A stretch of DNA of 64,000 bases from JASSUD01 sp031963005. GTDB lineage: Bacteria; Pseudomonadota; Gammaproteobacteria; Burkholderiales; Burkholderiaceae. Every line of letters begins with the position of its first letter. The first letter of the stretch is position 1. Of this stretch, positions 34,114-42,310 are shown in pieces. The notes under the pieces were generated by a model. The model was not told the origin of the DNA, ran no database searches, and was given only the letters and a program-made list of their open reading frames with translations. The stretch is from positions 186,001 through 250,000 of the forward strand of contig JASSUL010000001.1 of the NCBI GenBank assembly GCA_031963005.1. Direction: 5' to 3'. A program made the translations under genes and the position numbers.

Positions 34114-35580
34114 TTATACTACTTTATCGGGATTTAAATTCCGTGCAGTAGGAAATCTATAATACCTTGGATTAAACTGTTGTCCTTCTATTTCTGTACC
34201 TAAAAATCGTTCAAGATTATTCTTTTCACTAAATATTAAAGCTACACGCTGTCCAGAATTGTTCGTAAAAAATTGCATCATCTGTTTAACAGCAGATTCT
34301 TCGCGCTCATTGGCCAGTATACGTGTATCTTGCTCATTCAGTGTCAGGATACCGCTATCGGAATGCATTCCCTTATTTTTAGCATCCTTTTCTTCCTTCT
34401 TAGCCTGCTCCTCCGTAGTGGTTGCACATACTTTTACTTCCCCAGAGAAAAGCACGGGGGCCAAATAGTAATACAGCAGAGCCGGATGTTCTTGTTCGAA
34501 ACTTTCCGCTTGCTCCGCATTTAATTTTTCATTGGGGTCATAGTTTGCAAATCTTTCTTGTAGTATTTGAATAGCATTTAACTCTTTTTGACTAATATTG
34601 GCTTTTTCTATATGACCAAAGAAACCTTCCTCAAAGACAAACTCTATTCTCATTGCAATTAATATATCAAAAATACTCTTTTTAGAAGCAATGCGATCTT
34701 GTAAGTTTTTTTCATTTTTTGAATCGATTATTATAGATTTTTTCTCTAAAAATAGAATCGTACCAAAATCAGAATTACCCTCAAATACGGGCCTTGCCAA
34801 AATATCGTTTAATACACTTTGCAGACAATTGAAAGTATATATTTTTTGAGGAATTTTCTTTTCAGAAAGATATTGCCCCACATTATGCTTCTTGCTGCAG
34901 ATCCAAACCGCTTCTACGCCTTTATTTTTAGAATAAAAATTCTGTATTTTAGAGGCCATTGCCTTTAAATGGTCTTCTCCATTGACAACTAATCCATGTA
35001 ACTGCGCACCTCTAGTTAAAAATAAATAAATAAAAACCGGATCTATTTTTTTGAAAATTTCGCGTTGATCAGGAGTTAACTTTTGACCTGGTTTATATCC
35101 ATTTACTTTTCCGTCAGTACAAAAATGCAATATTGTTTTCTTCATATCCCTTAAAATGGCATTTAAATCACTAAATTCCTTTTTATCTATATTTTTAGAT
35201 TTTCTTACAAAAGAATACAAGTCATTTGAATTTAAAAAACCTTTGTATTTTTCAACAAAAATATACTTAGGCATGATTTCAGACAATACATTGAAAATCC
35301 GCACCCTTTCATAAAAATCACTGTTTTTATTTGTATATTCCAAACATCTAATTACGCCAGATTTTTCATTTCCAGAAGAAATCAACACTTCCTCTTCAAA
35401 AAATTTTCTATCCCTAAAAAATGCATTCAAGTTATTCAATTCAAATGCTGTTTTTTTATGAGAAACTCTTTTTGAATTTATAATTTTAACTTCTTTTAAA
35501 AAATCAATTTCCTTATTATGTCTATATTCTGATTGCGACTTAATATTTTCAACTTTTATGAAATTCACAGGGAATAGCAT
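34114..35580 (-). CDS. Hypothetical protein with an internal duplicated module, putative effector
   Basis: The protein has about 488 residues from the ATG at 35580, which has GGGAAA upstream; another ATG lies 5 codons earlier. Two related halves can be seen. Module A contains YKPGQKLTPDQREIFKKIDP, YLFLTRGAQLHG and IQNFYSKNKGVEAVWICS-KKHNVGQYL. Module B contains YDPNEKLNAEQAESFEQEHP, YYYLAPVLFSGEV and MQFFTNNSGQRVALIFSEKNNLERFL. Each spans about 110-150 residues, so the gene arose partly by internal duplication. No signal peptide, membrane span or known domain is recognised. The coding sequence is markedly A+T-rich next to bamD and glnA. Function unknown. Confidence 0.75.
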   Translation of the reverse strand: MLFPVNFIKVENIKSQSEYRHNKEIDFLKEVKIINSKRVSHKKTAFELNNLNAFFRDRKFFEEEVLISSGNEKSGVIRCLEYTNKNSDFYERVRIFNVLSEIMPKYIFVEKYKGFLNSNDLYSFVRKSKNIDKKEFSDLNAILRDMKKTILHFCTDGKVNGYKPGQKLTPDQREIFKKIDPVFIYLFLTRGAQLHGLVVNGEDHLKAMASKIQNFYSKNKGVEAVWICSKKHNVGQYLSEKKIPQKIYTFNCLQSVLNDILARPVFEGNSDFGTILFLEKKSIIIDSKNEKNLQDRIASKKSIFDILIAMRIEFVFEEGFFGHIEKANISQKELNAIQILQERFANYDPNEKLNAEQAESFEQEHPALLYYYLAPVLFSGEVKVCATTTEEQAKKEEKDAKNKGMHSDSGILTLNEQDTRILANEREESAVKQMMQFFTNNSGQRVALIFSEKNNLERFLGTEIEGQQFNPRYYRFPTARNLNPDKVV

Positions 35581-35635
35581 AATTAAATTTCCCATAAAAA
35601 ATAATATTACACAAAATATATTTTTACTTACAATA

Positions 35636-35672
35636 AAAAACGGCCTAGCTTAAACTAAGCTAGGCCGTTTTT
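35636..35672. terminator. Rho-independent terminator
   Basis: AAAAACGGCCTAGCTTA and TAAGCTAGGCCGTTTTT are exact arms around a 3-nt loop, with A/T runs on both sides. It lies between the unknown gene and glnA, both on the minus strand. Confidence 0.8.
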
Positions 35673-35712
35673 CTACTTCTGTATGTTTATAGAGTGCGGG
35701 ATTTTTTACTGC

Positions 35713-35747
35713 AAAAAGCCTGTTTTTATAAACAGGCTTCTTTTTTC
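35713..35747 (-). terminator. Rho-independent terminator of glnA
   Basis: GCCTGTTT/AAACAGGC with a 4-nt loop, flanked by A-runs and T-runs, begins 6 bp after the glnA stop on the reverse strand. Confidence 0.8.
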
Positions 35748-35752
35748 CGCTC

Positions 35753-37213
35753 TTATAATGAGTAATACATTTCAAACTCTACAGGATGCGTAGTCATGCG
35801 CAAACGCGTGACTTCTTCATTTTTCAATTCGAGATAGGCATCGATCATGCTATTACTAAAAACGCCGCCGCGGGTTAAGAAGTCACGGCCTTGATCTAAG
35901 CTTTCTAGCGCTTGCTCCAAACTAGCACATACCGTGGGGATATGCTGATTTTCTTCAGGGGGCAGATCGTATAAATTTTTCTCTGCGGCTTCCCCTGGAT
36001 GTATTTTGTTTTGCACGCCATCTAAACCCGCCATCAGCAATGCAGAGAAGGCTAAATAGGGGTTCGCCATCGCATCAGGGAAACGGGTTTCAATACGACG
36101 ACCTCGGGCATTGGTCACATAAGGGATACGGATTGCAGCAGAACGATTACGGGCGGAATAAGCCAGTTTGACAGGGGCTTCAAAACCAGGGACCAAACGC
36201 TTATAAGAGTTGGTCGTGGGGTTGGTAAATGCGTTGAGCGCTCGGGCATGTTTCATAATGCCCCCTAAGTAATACAGCGCAAACTCGGAGAGCCCTGCGT
36301 AATCATTCCCTGCAAATAGGTTTTGCCCGTCTTTCCAAATGGACTGGTGCACATGCATGCCTGAGCCATTATCCCCAACCACGGGCTTGGGCATAAATGT
36401 CGCCGTTTTACCCAAACGATGCGCGACATTATGCACAATGTATTTAAAGGTCTGCGTCCAGTCTGCACGTTGCACCAAGGTCGAAAATTTCGTGCCGATC
36501 TCGTTTTGCCCTTGTCCAGCGACTTCATGGTGATGGACTTCCACAGGAATACCCATTTGCTCTAAGAGCAAACATATTTCTGATCGCATATCTTGAAAAG
36601 TGTCGACCGGCGCAACAGGAAAATACCCTCCCTTTGCATTGGGGCGATGGCCGCTATTGCCTCCCATATATTCTTTAGAAGACGACCAAGGCGCCTCTTG
36701 CGACTCAATTGCCACAAATGCGCCGGACATATCAATCTGCCAGCGTATGGAATCAAAAACAAAAAACTCAGGCTCAGGACCAAAGTAGGCGGTATCTCCC
36801 AATCCGGTACTCTTCAGATAAGCCTCTGCACGCCGCGCTAGCGAGCGTGGATCACGCTCATACCCTTTCCCGTCAAAGGGTTCAATCACATCGCACGTCA
36901 ACACCAATGTGGGATTCGTATAGAAAGGATCTATATAAGCTGTTTTAGGATCAGGAATGAGCAACATGTCTGATGCTTCAATCCCTTTCCATCCCGCAAT
37001 CGAAGAACCATCAAAAGCCTGGCCACTTTCAAATTTATCCGCATCAAATGCGCTAGCGGGCACCGATACATGCTGCTCTTTACCACGTGTATCCGTAAAC
37101 CGTAAGTCAACAAACTGGATATGCGCATCCTTAATACATTGCAATACTTCGCTAGCATTGCGTATGTTTGCTACCTGACTATGTAGTCCTGCTTGAGTAG
37201 TACCTTGAACCAT
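35753..37213 (-). CDS. glnA: Glutamine synthetase, type I (GlnA)
   Basis: GlnA makes glutamine from glutamate, ammonia and ATP. The 486-residue protein matches betaproteobacterial GSI nearly throughout: FDGSSIAGWKGIEASDM, the Glu-rich metal site FGPEPEFFVFD, HHEVAGQGQNEIG, NGSGMHVHQSIWKDGQNLF, and the adenylylation site NLYDLPPEE with its Tyr. It is about 15 residues longer at the N-terminus than Burkholderia GlnA (471). glnB, ntrB and ntrC are not adjacent. No clear sigma54 promoter is seen upstream on the coding strand. A terminator follows directly. Confidence 0.97.
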   Translation of the reverse strand: MVQGTTQAGLHSQVANIRNASEVLQCIKDAHIQFVDLRFTDTRGKEQHVSVPASAFDADKFESGQAFDGSSIAGWKGIEASDMLLIPDPKTAYIDPFYTNPTLVLTCDVIEPFDGKGYERDPRSLARRAEAYLKSTGLGDTAYFGPEPEFFVFDSIRWQIDMSGAFVAIESQEAPWSSSKEYMGGNSGHRPNAKGGYFPVAPVDTFQDMRSEICLLLEQMGIPVEVHHHEVAGQGQNEIGTKFSTLVQRADWTQTFKYIVHNVAHRLGKTATFMPKPVVGDNGSGMHVHQSIWKDGQNLFAGNDYAGLSEFALYYLGGIMKHARALNAFTNPTTNSYKRLVPGFEAPVKLAYSARNRSAAIRIPYVTNARGRRIETRFPDAMANPYLAFSALLMAGLDGVQNKIHPGEAAEKNLYDLPPEENQHIPTVCASLEQALESLDQGRDFLTRGGVFSNSMIDAYLELKNEEVTRLRMTTHPVEFEMYYSL

Positions 37214-37414
37214 CCGTTGCTCCTTTCCTCATCCCGTATTGACTTGTATCTTGACTGTCTCGCCGATTCACTCTGACGCCAAAAACGCTGACTCTACTGC
37301 ATGCCTCCCCTATTTTCTCGTGTTTTCATCCTATAGTGCGATGAGATCAGGGAAAAGCCTGCGTTGCTTTTGGTGAGGTGAAAAGAGGGCTAGACTGGCA
37401 CATGACCTTTTGAT

Positions 37415-37478
37415 TCTATTGAAAAAATGAATTTCGAAACCGAGTAGCCCGTATGGTAGGTTTCGAAAAAAGTCTATT
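37415..37478. repeat. Short MITE-like element ahead of the orphan antitoxin
   Basis: TTTCGAAACC (37432-37441), GAGTAGCCCG and then GGTTTCGAAAAAAGTCTATT (37459-37478) form a compact version of the repeat seen at 21147 and 23167. The right end reads as the reverse complement of AATAGACTT-TTTCGAAACC. Confidence 0.6.
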
Positions 37479-37785
37479 GCCCAAACATGGAAAGAACACC
37501 ACGACTGAAAAATTTACTCGCTACGACACAGCGGAATATTTGAAAACAGACGAAGATATAGCTGCTTACTTTGATGCAGTACTGGAAGAGAATGACCCAC
37601 AGTTAGCCGTGCAAGCACTTGGTACCATCGCCCGCTCCAAAGGAATGGGCCAAATTGCATTAGACACAGGATTAGCTCGTGAAAGTTTATACAAAGCCCT
37701 TTCCGATACCGGCAACCCAGGGTTCGCTACCATATTTAAAGTAATCCGTGCGCTAGGTTTCCAACTGCACGCTTCGTTACCTTGA
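37453..37785 (+). CDS. Orphan HigA-like antitoxin with 5' end rewritten by a repeat
   Basis: From about residue 20 the 110-residue frame matches the HI1420/HigA-like addiction module antidote family: RYDTAEYLKTDEDIAAYFDAVLEEN, ARSKGMGQIALDTGLARESLYKALSDTGNPGF and TIFKVIRALGFQLHASLP, which includes a complete helix-turn-helix. The first 12 codons (MVGFEKSLLPKH) are encoded by a MITE-like repeat end, not by the family start, and there is no toxin gene upstream. The likely history is that the repeat inserted and replaced the toxin and the original start. Whether it is still expressed is unknown. It is not identical to the antitoxin at 7810. Confidence 0.7.
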   Translation: MVGFEKSLLPKHGKNTTTEKFTRYDTAEYLKTDEDIAAYFDAVLEENDPQLAVQALGTIARSKGMGQIALDTGLARESLYKALSDTGNPGFATIFKVIRALGFQLHASLP

Positions 37786-38108
37786 GCAAGGTAACGAACA
37801 GGGTAACGATATAGATCTCTTCACATCCTTTCACTTGTAGCCGAAACATGCACCTACAGTTATCCCTATATTTCTCGCATTTTGCATTGCAATAATTATT
37901 GTATATGCAATAATACGGGCCATTGCTTTTCTACAGTTATTTGCAATCGGTTTGTAAAGAAGAGTTTGCAAATACGGCGGTAGTGCAAAGACCCTTTCTC
38001 TTTAGAAAGGGTTAAATGTATCAGGAGCTCGTTCACTATAGTGGCGGCATCCCTTACTATTTGCTCCTATCATCCAGCTTTGCTAAACTGATTGCATAAT
38101 TTTAAAAA
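37786..38108. other. Intergenic region before tRNA-Leu(UAA)
   Basis: No gene is seen. It contains GCCGAAAC and ACAGTTATCCCTA (about 37846-37870), matching an inverted copy near 18731-18789, and a small hairpin ACCCTTTCT/AGAAAGGGT at 37990-38011. CATAAT at 38095-38100 could be the tRNA -10 box. Confidence 0.5.
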
Positions 38109-38534
38109 GCGCCCGTGGCGGAATAGGTAGACGCAAGAGACTTAAAAATTTGAGCACCCTGTTGCGAAAGCACAGGTGTGAATCCCGTCAAATTCAACGA
38201 AGCCCCTGTGCTTTTTATCTGCTTTAAGACTTTTAACGCGATAAGAAGCACGAGGTAACATTGAGCGAAGCCCTCATCCTTTGGATCGCATTGCATTCTA
38301 AAGGCTCAGGGAACGTGCAGAGACTTGACGGCGGGGGCCTACGGTTATTATGCAGTATCATATTTAGGTACTTCACAATAACTAGGGTCGAGACAAAGTC
38401 CAGACTACGAACAATAGCGGTGCCCAGCATAGTCTATATATTGCCAGGCCCAAACTATTGGCGGTGAAAACCGTAGTAGTAAGAAAATCTCTCGCCCACT
38501 GGGCGTGCCGGTTCGACTCCGGCCGGGCGCACCA
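38109..38534 (+). tRNA. tRNA-Leu (anticodon TAA) interrupted by a group I intron
   Basis: The 5' exon 38109-38143 has acceptor GCGCCCG, the D-arm and AGAGACTT. The 3' exon 38484-38534 starts AAAATCTCT, then has variable arm CGCCC/GGGCG, T-arm GCCGG-TTCGACT-CCGGC, acceptor CGGGCGC and ACCA. Joined, they give an 86-nt class II tRNA with anticodon loop CTTAAAA (UAA). The break is between U34 and A35. Confidence 0.93.
38144..38483 (+). other. Group I intron in tRNA-Leu(UAA), IC3-like, no ORF
   Basis: The intron is 340 nt, follows a U (last base of the 5' exon) and ends in G, as group I introns do. The intron has a P2-like hairpin capped by GAAA (around 38154-38177), a P-Q segment CAAATTCAACGAAGCC, and the R-S core GTGCAGAGACTTGACGG. 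These closely resemble the cyanobacterial/plastid tRNA-Leu(UAA) intron, which sits at the same U34/A35 site. No homing endonuclease is encoded. Confidence 0.88.
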
Positions 38535-38769
38535 TATATGTAAAGCAAGTACCATTTTAGTTAAGTCCATTAGACCCGCATACAAAAAGCTGCTCTCTCT
38601 ATAGAGCGCTTAAATTCAGCCCACAGCACATTGTGAAATCTAAATAGCGCAAACAGGCGGCCAGCAGCAGAGCCAATCGACACTCCAAAAGAAAGGCTCA
38701 GGGCAAGCTTTACGCGCCGTAGCACTCGCCTCTACTTCAGGCGGGGGGAATGTCAACCAAAGGCTTTTC

Positions 38770-40752
38770 ATGAAGACTGAGCTCAAATTCACTGCCGATC
38801 AGGCGCAAGTAGATTCCACTCTACGTGAACCGCTCCCCAATTCTACTAAACTCTATATTGAAGGCTCACGGCCTGATTTGCGCGTGCCGATGCGCCAAAT
38901 TGAACAATCGGATACCCCTGCGCAAGGGGGGGGGATGTCAGAAAAAAATCCTCCTATTTATGTCTACGATACCTCCGGTCCCTATACAGACTCAGAGGCT
39001 TCGATCGACTTACGCGCCGGACTCCCCAGTATACGCACGGCTTGGATTGAAGAACGGCAAGATACGGAAATGCTCAATGCCTACTCGAGTACGTTCAGCC
39101 GCACGCTGCAAGAGACGCAAGAAGCGGAACCGCGCGCGCCTTGGCGTTTCTCCGCCTCGCCTGCTGCGCCGCGCCGTGCGCGCGCTGGGCGTAATGTCAC
39201 GCAAATGCACGCAGCTAGGCAAGGAATCATCACGCCAGAAATGGAGTTCGTCGCCATTCGCGAAAATCAGCAACGTGCAGAATATATCGCCAAACTGCTC
39301 GAAGCAGGCCCGATGAGCCAAAAAATGGCGCAGCTTTTATCTCAACAGCATGCCGGCGAAGCCTTTGGCGCGCGACTCGGCGAGCGGCAGCGCATTGAGC
39401 GCCTCCAGGGCGTATTGACGCAAATAGAAAGCGTCGATATCACACCTGAATTTGTGCGCAATGAAATCGCGCAAGGTCGTGCCATTATTCCTGCCAATAT
39501 CAACCATCCTGAAGTCGAGCCAATGATTATTGGCCGTAACTTCTTAGTGAAAGTCAACGCCAATATCGGCAACTCTGCTGTTACCTCTTCGATCGAAGAA
39601 GAAGTAGAAAAAATGATCTGGGCCACCCGTTGGGGCGCTGATACGATCATGGATTTATCGACCGGCAAACGCATTCATGAAACGCGGGAATGGATTATCC
39701 GCAATAGCCCCGTTCCCATTGGAACCGTCCCCATTTACCAAGCACTCGAAAAAGTGAATGGTCGAGCAGAAGCGCTCACCTGGCCTATTTTTAGAGACAC
39801 GCTGATTGAACAAGCAGAGCAAGGGGTCGATTATTTCACGATTCATGCCGGCGTGCGTCTACGGCATATTCCATTGACCGCAAACCGCATGACCGGCGTC
39901 GTCTCTCGAGGCGGCTCTATTATGGCGAAATGGTGTTTAGCCCATCATAACGAAAGCTTTTTATACGAACACTTCGAAGACATTTGCGACATTATGAAAA
40001 GCTATGACGTTAGCTTTTCATTAGGGGATGGCTTGCGTCCTGGCTCCATCTATGACGCCAATGATGAAGCGCAACTGGCCGAATTACAAACCCTAGGTGA
40101 ATTAACTCAAATTGCTTGGCAGCACGGTATTCAAACGATGGTTGAAGGGCCTGGCCATGTCCCAATGCAACTCATCAAAGAAAATATGGACAAGCAGCTC
40201 GATTGGTGCGGCGAAGCGCCTTTCTATACGCTGGGACCACTCACGACCGATATCGCCCCGGGCTACGATCACATCACCTCCGGCATAGGCGCTGCGATGA
40301 TCGGTTGGTACGGCACGGCGATGTTATGCTATGTCACTCCCAAAGAGCATCTTGGGTTGCCCGATAAAAATGATGTGAAAGAAGGTTTAATCACCTACAA
40401 AATCGCGGCACATGCCGCCGATTTAGCTAAAGGGCATCCTGGCGCACAAATACGTGATAACGCACTGTCCAAGGCCCGCTTTGAATTCCGCTGGAATGAT
40501 CAGTTTAATTTAAGCCTAGACCCTGAGCGCGCTCGCGCTTATCATGATGCGACCCTCCCCAAAGATTCGGCCAAAGTAGCCCACTTTTGCTCGATGTGCG
40601 GCCCCCACTTTTGCTCAATGAAAATTACCCAAGATATCCGCGACTTTGCTGCACAAAAATCGCTTTCTGCAGAGCAAGTTTTGCAAGATGGCTTATATAA
40701 GAAAGCAGTGGAATTTACGGAAACAGGGGGAGAGATTTACGTCAAGCAATAA
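38770..40752 (+). CDS. thiC: Phosphomethylpyrimidine synthase ThiC
   Basis: ThiC is a radical-SAM enzyme converting aminoimidazole ribotide to HMP phosphate for thiamine. The 660-residue protein has the family core (NFLVKVNANIGNSAVTSS, WGADTIMDLSTG, EGPGHVPMQLIKENM, TDIAPGYDHIT) and the C-terminal iron-sulfur motif CSMCGPHFCSM. Length matches betaproteobacterial ThiC. No TPP riboswitch signature was found in the 235-bp leader, though thiC is usually riboswitch-controlled in this group. The last 27 or so codons and the downstream terminator are duplicated at 44369-44594. No other thiamine gene is in the window. Confidence 0.97.
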   Translation: MKTELKFTADQAQVDSTLREPLPNSTKLYIEGSRPDLRVPMRQIEQSDTPAQGGGMSEKNPPIYVYDTSGPYTDSEASIDLRAGLPSIRTAWIEERQDTEMLNAYSSTFSRTLQETQEAEPRAPWRFSASPAAPRRARAGRNVTQMHAARQGIITPEMEFVAIRENQQRAEYIAKLLEAGPMSQKMAQLLSQQHAGEAFGARLGERQRIERLQGVLTQIESVDITPEFVRNEIAQGRAIIPANINHPEVEPMIIGRNFLVKVNANIGNSAVTSSIEEEVEKMIWATRWGADTIMDLSTGKRIHETREWIIRNSPVPIGTVPIYQALEKVNGRAEALTWPIFRDTLIEQAEQGVDYFTIHAGVRLRHIPLTANRMTGVVSRGGSIMAKWCLAHHNESFLYEHFEDICDIMKSYDVSFSLGDGLRPGSIYDANDEAQLAELQTLGELTQIAWQHGIQTMVEGPGHVPMQLIKENMDKQLDWCGEAPFYTLGPLTTDIAPGYDHITSGIGAAMIGWYGTAMLCYVTPKEHLGLPDKNDVKEGLITYKIAAHAADLAKGHPGAQIRDNALSKARFEFRWNDQFNLSLDPERARAYHDATLPKDSAKVAHFCSMCGPHFCSMKITQDIRDFAAQKSLSAEQVLQDGLYKKAVEFTETGGEIYVKQ

Positions 40753-40895
40753 TGCATGACTCAGACATTGTTCTGGATCTTCTTTCTGCAAGCATAAAGC
40801 CCAACCTCTGTTGGGCTTTATGCTTTTTATATCTCAAGTCACCAAGCCCTAAACCGACAAATAGACTGCCTAACCATCTAAAATCCCAAAAATAC
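40672..40895. repeat. Duplicated block: thiC 3' end plus downstream, copy 1
   Basis: About 225 bp, from GAGCAAGTTTTGCAAGATGG inside thiC through the terminator to CCAAAAATACT, recur at 44369-44594 with few changes. The distal part is homologous to the 3' end of the ankyrin gene at 44524. Confidence 0.85.
40792..40828 (+). terminator. Rho-independent terminator of thiC
   Basis: GCATAAAGCCCAAC and GTTGGGCTTTATGC are arms around CTCT, followed by TTTTTAT. A copy lies at about 44489-44525 in the duplicated block. Confidence 0.85.
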
Positions 40896-40974
40896 TTTTA
40901 TTAATGCGATTTTTATAGATAAGGATTGCTGGCTTTTTTCGCTCTTATCATGATCAATACTGTAATTATATTAA

Positions 40975-41829
40975 TTACGATATTAATTGAGCTTCCTCTT
41001 TTAAAATTTTTATTCTCTCTTTCATATTTCGTCTCAATATAGGGGAAAATATTTCTTCCTTTAGCGTTATGAGAGGCTCAATATGCAGTTGCGCTTTAGC
41101 ATTAAGCAATGGCATCAAAATTTCGTTAATAACCCAGGTTAATGAAGCCGTTGTTACGGGAATATACAGACTATCACGCGTCTCAAACCCTTTAAGGACC
41201 ATAATATACGCAGCAACGCCGCCTAATGGCAGAAGTCCACGGACTATCCATTTGAATGCTGTATATTTAGGAGGAGCATTTTTTTTAATATAATCTTCAA
41301 TTGCATCTACAGAGTTTCGCACACATTTACTAATTCTCTTTACCTCCTTTAATGGAAGGGATCTTTCTCTAGGCAATTGTTCTAATGCGTATTCTCGCCC
41401 TACTTCATCTTCATTTTGCTCATTCTGAGTAAAACCCATGAAAATGCCTGCATCTCTAACTTGATCATTGATGTACTTAAACTGTTCCGAGGAAAGCTGC
41501 CATTTTTTCCAGAAGGAAATATTTTTCCACTTTTTTAAGAGCCGCCTATATTCCTCGCTCGATTTTTCAAGTGCTATATTGAGATTATTTTCACTTTCCT
41601 TCATTGTAGAGTTAGACTCTTGCCTAGGGCTACTCTGTGCAGGGATGAGCTCCTGAGTTCTGGTAAAACGCTGACGAATTCTGTGAGGAGAAGAGGAAGA
41701 GGCAGATTCTTCTATAGACAGACTTTCTGCTGGCTCCTCTGTAGGAGCCTCAAACGTAGTGGCGCTTGCCCCCCCATGCTGAATATTTGGAGTGTTAGGA
41801 ATATTTGGCATGCCCGTTATAGAACTCAT
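40975..41829 (-). CDS. Hypothetical membrane protein of the thiC-lolA effector cassette
   Basis: The protein has 284 residues. The N-terminal 80 residues are Ser/Pro/Glu-rich and likely disordered (MSSITGMPNIPNTPNIQHGG). A helical region follows (EKSSEEYRRLLKKWKNISFW), then two hydrophobic segments near residues 200-220 (IVRGLLPLGGVAAYIMVLKG) and 228-246 (VTTASLTWVINEILMPLL), and a basic C-terminal helix. One PPxY match (APPKYTAF) sits just before the first membrane segment, perhaps by chance. A 71-bp fragment of this gene's 3' region recurs at 46389-46459, showing that a second copy once existed. No family recognised. Confidence 0.7.
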   Translation of the reverse strand: MSSITGMPNIPNTPNIQHGGASATTFEAPTEEPAESLSIEESASSSSPHRIRQRFTRTQELIPAQSSPRQESNSTMKESENNLNIALEKSSEEYRRLLKKWKNISFWKKWQLSSEQFKYINDQVRDAGIFMGFTQNEQNEDEVGREYALEQLPRERSLPLKEVKRISKCVRNSVDAIEDYIKKNAPPKYTAFKWIVRGLLPLGGVAAYIMVLKGFETRDSLYIPVTTASLTWVINEILMPLLNAKAQLHIEPLITLKEEIFSPILRRNMKERIKILKEEAQLIS

Positions 41830-42310
41830 AGATTCTCCATAGATTTATATAATCAATGATGTATTTTTGCGACTTAACTCAAGCATCTTCATAACAACGA
41901 TTAAGTCCCAAACTTTTTAAATTTATATAAATATGACATTCTCATAGAGCACTTCCAAATCCTACAAAAACCTTATTTAAGCCATATAGACTGATAAGAT
42001 AATATTAGGTCATATAATTTATATCCTGCCAAATACACATCAAAGCATATCTGTTCTGAAGCATGGGAGGCATGATGTCTATTCCCAGGTAAGCATGCGA
42101 AGCTACCTCGATCCAGTGCTGCAAGCATAGTTCACTTTTCCCAGGGTATTGATGGATAGTTTCAGCATCATCTATCCTTTATAATTTTCTGTATTTTTCT
42201 TGCCTTATATCATTTTTATACTAAAAAGCAAAAAGCGCATCCTTTTTAAAAATATACTGAATCTCCTGATAATTATGCATTTTTTGGTTTTTTTATTAAT
42301 AAAATAAGCC
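41830..42310. other. Divergent intergenic region
   Basis: No gene is seen in about 480 A+T-rich bases between the reverse 284-residue gene and the forward LRR gene. Promoters for both are expected here but I could not assign them. Confidence 0.45.

Noticed and set aside
37398..37416. TGGCAC-like sigma54 promoter core near glnA
   Set aside because: It points away from glnA on the plus strand and lacks the TTGC half at proper spacing.
38233..38585. Short minus-strand frames over the tRNA-Leu(UAA) intron, considered as a homing endonuclease or small gene
   Set aside because: They lie across the intron core and tRNA exon, lack LAGLIDADG, HNH or GIY-YIG motifs, and are explained by the RNA structure.
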